This document shows positions 62,306 to 64,000 of a stretch of DNA of 64,000 bases, in pieces. Origin of the DNA: Shewanella putrefaciens (lineage in GTDB: Bacteria; Pseudomonadota; Gammaproteobacteria; Enterobacterales; Shewanellaceae); the NCBI RefSeq assembly GCF_016406305.1, contig NZ_CP066369.1, positions 4,455,894 through 4,519,893 on the forward strand, given 5' to 3'. Position numbers and translations under genes: made by a program. Within the stretch, counting starts at the first letter, position 1. The number at the start of each line of letters is the position of its first letter. The notes under the pieces were generated by a model. It saw nothing but the letters and a program-made list of their open reading frames with translations. It was not told the DNA's origin and did not search any database.

Positions 62306-63337
62306 CTAGCAGCTCTTACCGAGGCGTAATTCATAGCCTAAGACCTGTGCATGCACGGCATCACTAACAAACATCTGCGCCGCCGTTCGGCCCTTCTGCT
62401 CAGAGTATTGATAGACGGTCGTTAACGGCGGATTTGAACGCGTGGCCTCATCTATACCATCAAAACCCACCACCCGCACGTCTTCGGGAACGCGCAGCCC
62501 CATGGCCTGCGCCTCACCGAGCACACTCAAGGCGATTAAGTCACTCATGCATAAAAACACATTCGGCCGCGGAGTCGAATTCAATGCTTCTTTTGCCGCT
62601 ATCGCCGCATAGTCGGCATTGCTCTCGGGGATATTCCAAATGCGGTCCTGCCCCAGAACAACGCCCGCTTCTGCAATCGCTTGCAAGTACCCCTGCAATC
62701 TTTGATGGGCGACAGAGGTGTCGATTTCTAGCAAATTCAAATCATACACGCGGCACGTTAAGTGGGTATCAAGCAAACGTAGCCCCAAAACCGCCACATT
62801 GTCTGTGGGTGACTGCAATGCCAGTTTCGCCACTTCATAGGCCGCTAACTTATTGTCTATGCTCACAGATGCATTACGGTGGATATCAAAATCGACCGTG
62901 ACGACCTTTTTCTTGACCTGCTTTAATTGCTCGGCTAACAGGGCATTACGCGGGCGACCATAACAGATAAAACCATCCACAAAATCGGCCACCGCATTCA
63001 CACTGTCCGAACTGCCCGAAAACAGCAGCAAATTGAGTTTTTCTTGCTCCAAGACAGAGGCGACACCCTTCATAAATTTACTGGCGACGGGATCGGACAC
63101 CATATATTCCACGCTGTCAGACAGCACCAAGGCGACGGTATCGAACTTGCCCTTGCGTAGGGATTGAGCCGCTTTATTTGGCCCGAAATAACCGAGCTTA
63201 GTGCAAGCCGCTAAAATTTCATTGCGACGTTTTTCCGACAATTGATCGGGGCGATTAAACGCGTTAGAAACCGTGGCATTAGAGACACCCAACTCGTTGG
63301 CTATGCTCTTTAGGGTCCAGTGTTTTGTTGTTGTCAT
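62306..63337 (-). CDS. scrR: LacI family repressor of sucrose utilisation
   Basis: 343 aa from ATG 63337 (AGGA 8 nt upstream); the open frame to 63415 is leader. N-terminal LacI helix-turn-helix and hinge (WTLKSIANELGVSNATVSNAFN..., RKGKFDTVALVL), then a periplasmic-binding-protein-like sugar domain (VVGFDGIDEATRSNPPLTTVYQ). It probably binds the two TTAATCGATTAA palindromes and releases them when sucrose or a derivative is present. The ligand is inferred. Confidence 0.88.
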   Translation of the reverse strand: MTTTKHWTLKSIANELGVSNATVSNAFNRPDQLSEKRRNEILAACTKLGYFGPNKAAQSLRKGKFDTVALVLSDSVEYMVSDPVASKFMKGVASVLEQEKLNLLLFSGSSDSVNAVADFVDGFICYGRPRNALLAEQLKQVKKKVVTVDFDIHRNASVSIDNKLAAYEVAKLALQSPTDNVAVLGLRLLDTHLTCRVYDLNLLEIDTSVAHQRLQGYLQAIAEAGVVLGQDRIWNIPESNADYAAIAAKEALNSTPRPNVFLCMSDLIALSVLGEAQAMGLRVPEDVRVVGFDGIDEATRSNPPLTTVYQYSEQKGRTAAQMFVSDAVHAQVLGYELRLGKSC

Positions 63338-63398
63338 GCTTATGTCCTGGAATCGAATAGGGCCACAAAAATACGGCTTGGCGCAAATAATACACGGC

Positions 63399-63863
63399 TT
63401 AAATTCGCCGCGCATTCCAATACTTAGACGCCCAATAACTATTGAGCAAGCTGGAAATTTTTACCCCTTGGCTAGTGGAAACATGGAGGAAATTATCGTC
63501 TCCCACATAAATGCCGACATGGTGCGTACTCCACCCCGTCTTGAAAAAGACCAAGTCGCCCTTGCGCAATTGATTGCGGGGCACGGGTTTACCTAGGGCC
63601 TGCTGCTCCTCAACCGTGCGCGGCAGCGTCATACCCAACATTTTTTGATAGGCGACCGATACAAAGGCCGAGCAATCAATGCCTTTTTTAGTGCCACCGC
63701 CCAAACGATAGGGCACGCCGCGCCACTCGGAATGCAGCTCGGCGATATTGCTATCGTTCCACACAGAGACGGGTTCAACTTGCTTTACCACAGGCTTAGG
63801 TTCTGGCGCGCTAGCACAAGCGCCAAGACCTAAGGCTAAGATAACTATTAATAATCGTTTCAT
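63399..63863 (-). CDS. NlpC/P60 family lipoprotein (peptidoglycan endopeptidase-like)
   Basis: 154 aa from ATG 63863. Lipoprotein signal with lipobox LGLGAC (Cys16), a Pro/Val linker and an NlpC/P60 domain. The catalytic Cys is in GIDCSAFVS, the His in STHHVGIYVG and a polar third residue in NFLHVSTSQG. It is similar to Spr/MepS-type D,D- or D,L-endopeptidases that cut peptidoglycan cross-links in the periplasm. The upstream open frame to 63989 has no SD. Confidence 0.88.
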   Translation of the reverse strand: MKRLLIVILALGLGACASAPEPKPVVKQVEPVSVWNDSNIAELHSEWRGVPYRLGGGTKKGIDCSAFVSVAYQKMLGMTLPRTVEEQQALGKPVPRNQLRKGDLVFFKTGWSTHHVGIYVGDDNFLHVSTSQGVKISSLLNSYWASKYWNARRI

Positions 63864-64000
63864 CGCTTCAAACTCATTGCAGGCAGATTTCACAGTAACG
63901 TAATTTTGAGTTTTTATCAGGTAAATTCTGGGCGGCTCAGGGGCAAAACGCCTCAATACAGCGCACTCTAGCAGACTAATGTAACCCAAAGCTTAAAACT

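Overview
The window looks like a chromosomal segment of a Shewanella species (gammaproteobacterium). This rests on gene content and protein style: a selenocysteine-containing formate dehydrogenase locus, a hut operon pointing away from hutI, a DUF481 outer-membrane-type protein, a PaiB-like protein, an HPP protein and TonB-dependent sugar uptake. No rRNA, CRISPR array, phage or complete insertion sequence was found. The only tRNA is selenocysteine tRNA.

Layout. 0-4.6 kb: a truncated gene, a DUF481 beta-barrel protein, an LprI/MliC-type lysozyme inhibitor, then a two-gene unit. That unit is an anchored, methionine/glutamate-rich protein followed by an M48 metalloprotease fused to a pilin-like tail. 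It lies behind a sigma-54-type promoter with an upstream repeat array. 4.7-16.2 kb: one long minus-strand block for respiratory formate oxidation and selenium: fdnG (with in-frame UGA and SECIS)-fdnH-fdnI-fdhE-selA-selB-fdhD-yedE-yedF. selC (tRNA-Sec) lies on the plus strand entirely inside the 3' end of selB. 16.8-22.3 kb: histidine utilisation (hutH, hutU, hutC, divergent hutI) with a HutC-type operator. 22.6-28.5 kb: a lipoprotein plus S9 peptidase/Sel1 pair and a secreted three-domain nuclease. 28.5-30 kb: a poor, partly decayed stretch. 30-47.2 kb: mixed housekeeping and hypothetical genes (PaiB-like, DUF885 lipoprotein, esterase, mtnC, two thioesterases, GNAT, HPP, a MORN-like repeat protein, a long-chain acyl-CoA synthetase, and a YtrA-type GntR/ABC operon). 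47.2-53.3 kb: a divergent secreted hydrolase with a NatAB-type ABC exporter, a GlxA-type regulator and mogA. 53.5-55.2 kb: a HipAB-type toxin-antitoxin pair. 55.4-63.3 kb: a complete sucrose (scr) catabolic cluster with two near-identical LacI-type operators. 63.4-63.9 kb: an NlpC/P60 lipoprotein.

How the parts work together. The formate block carries the enzyme (FdnGHI), its maturation factors (FdhD, FdhE), the Sec-insertion machinery (SelA, SelB, tRNA-Sec) and a likely selenium-supply pair (YedE/YedF). Only selD is absent from the window. MogA, further along, supplies molybdopterin chemistry. The scr cluster covers outer-membrane uptake (TonB receptor), inner-membrane transport (MFS), phosphorolysis (sucrose phosphorylase), fructose phosphorylation (fructokinase) and repression (ScrR).

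Most unusual observations: selC fully antisense inside the selB coding region; the sigma-54-type promoter with its TGTCC/GGACA array ahead of the M48-pilin fusion, whose leader has a perfect inverted repeat touching the ribosome-binding site; a 7-bp tandem repeat running into a stop codon; a 33-codon ORF bridging natA and natB; and an MtnC with Ala where the family normally has an acidic residue. All function calls come from reading motifs by eye. No database search was run.
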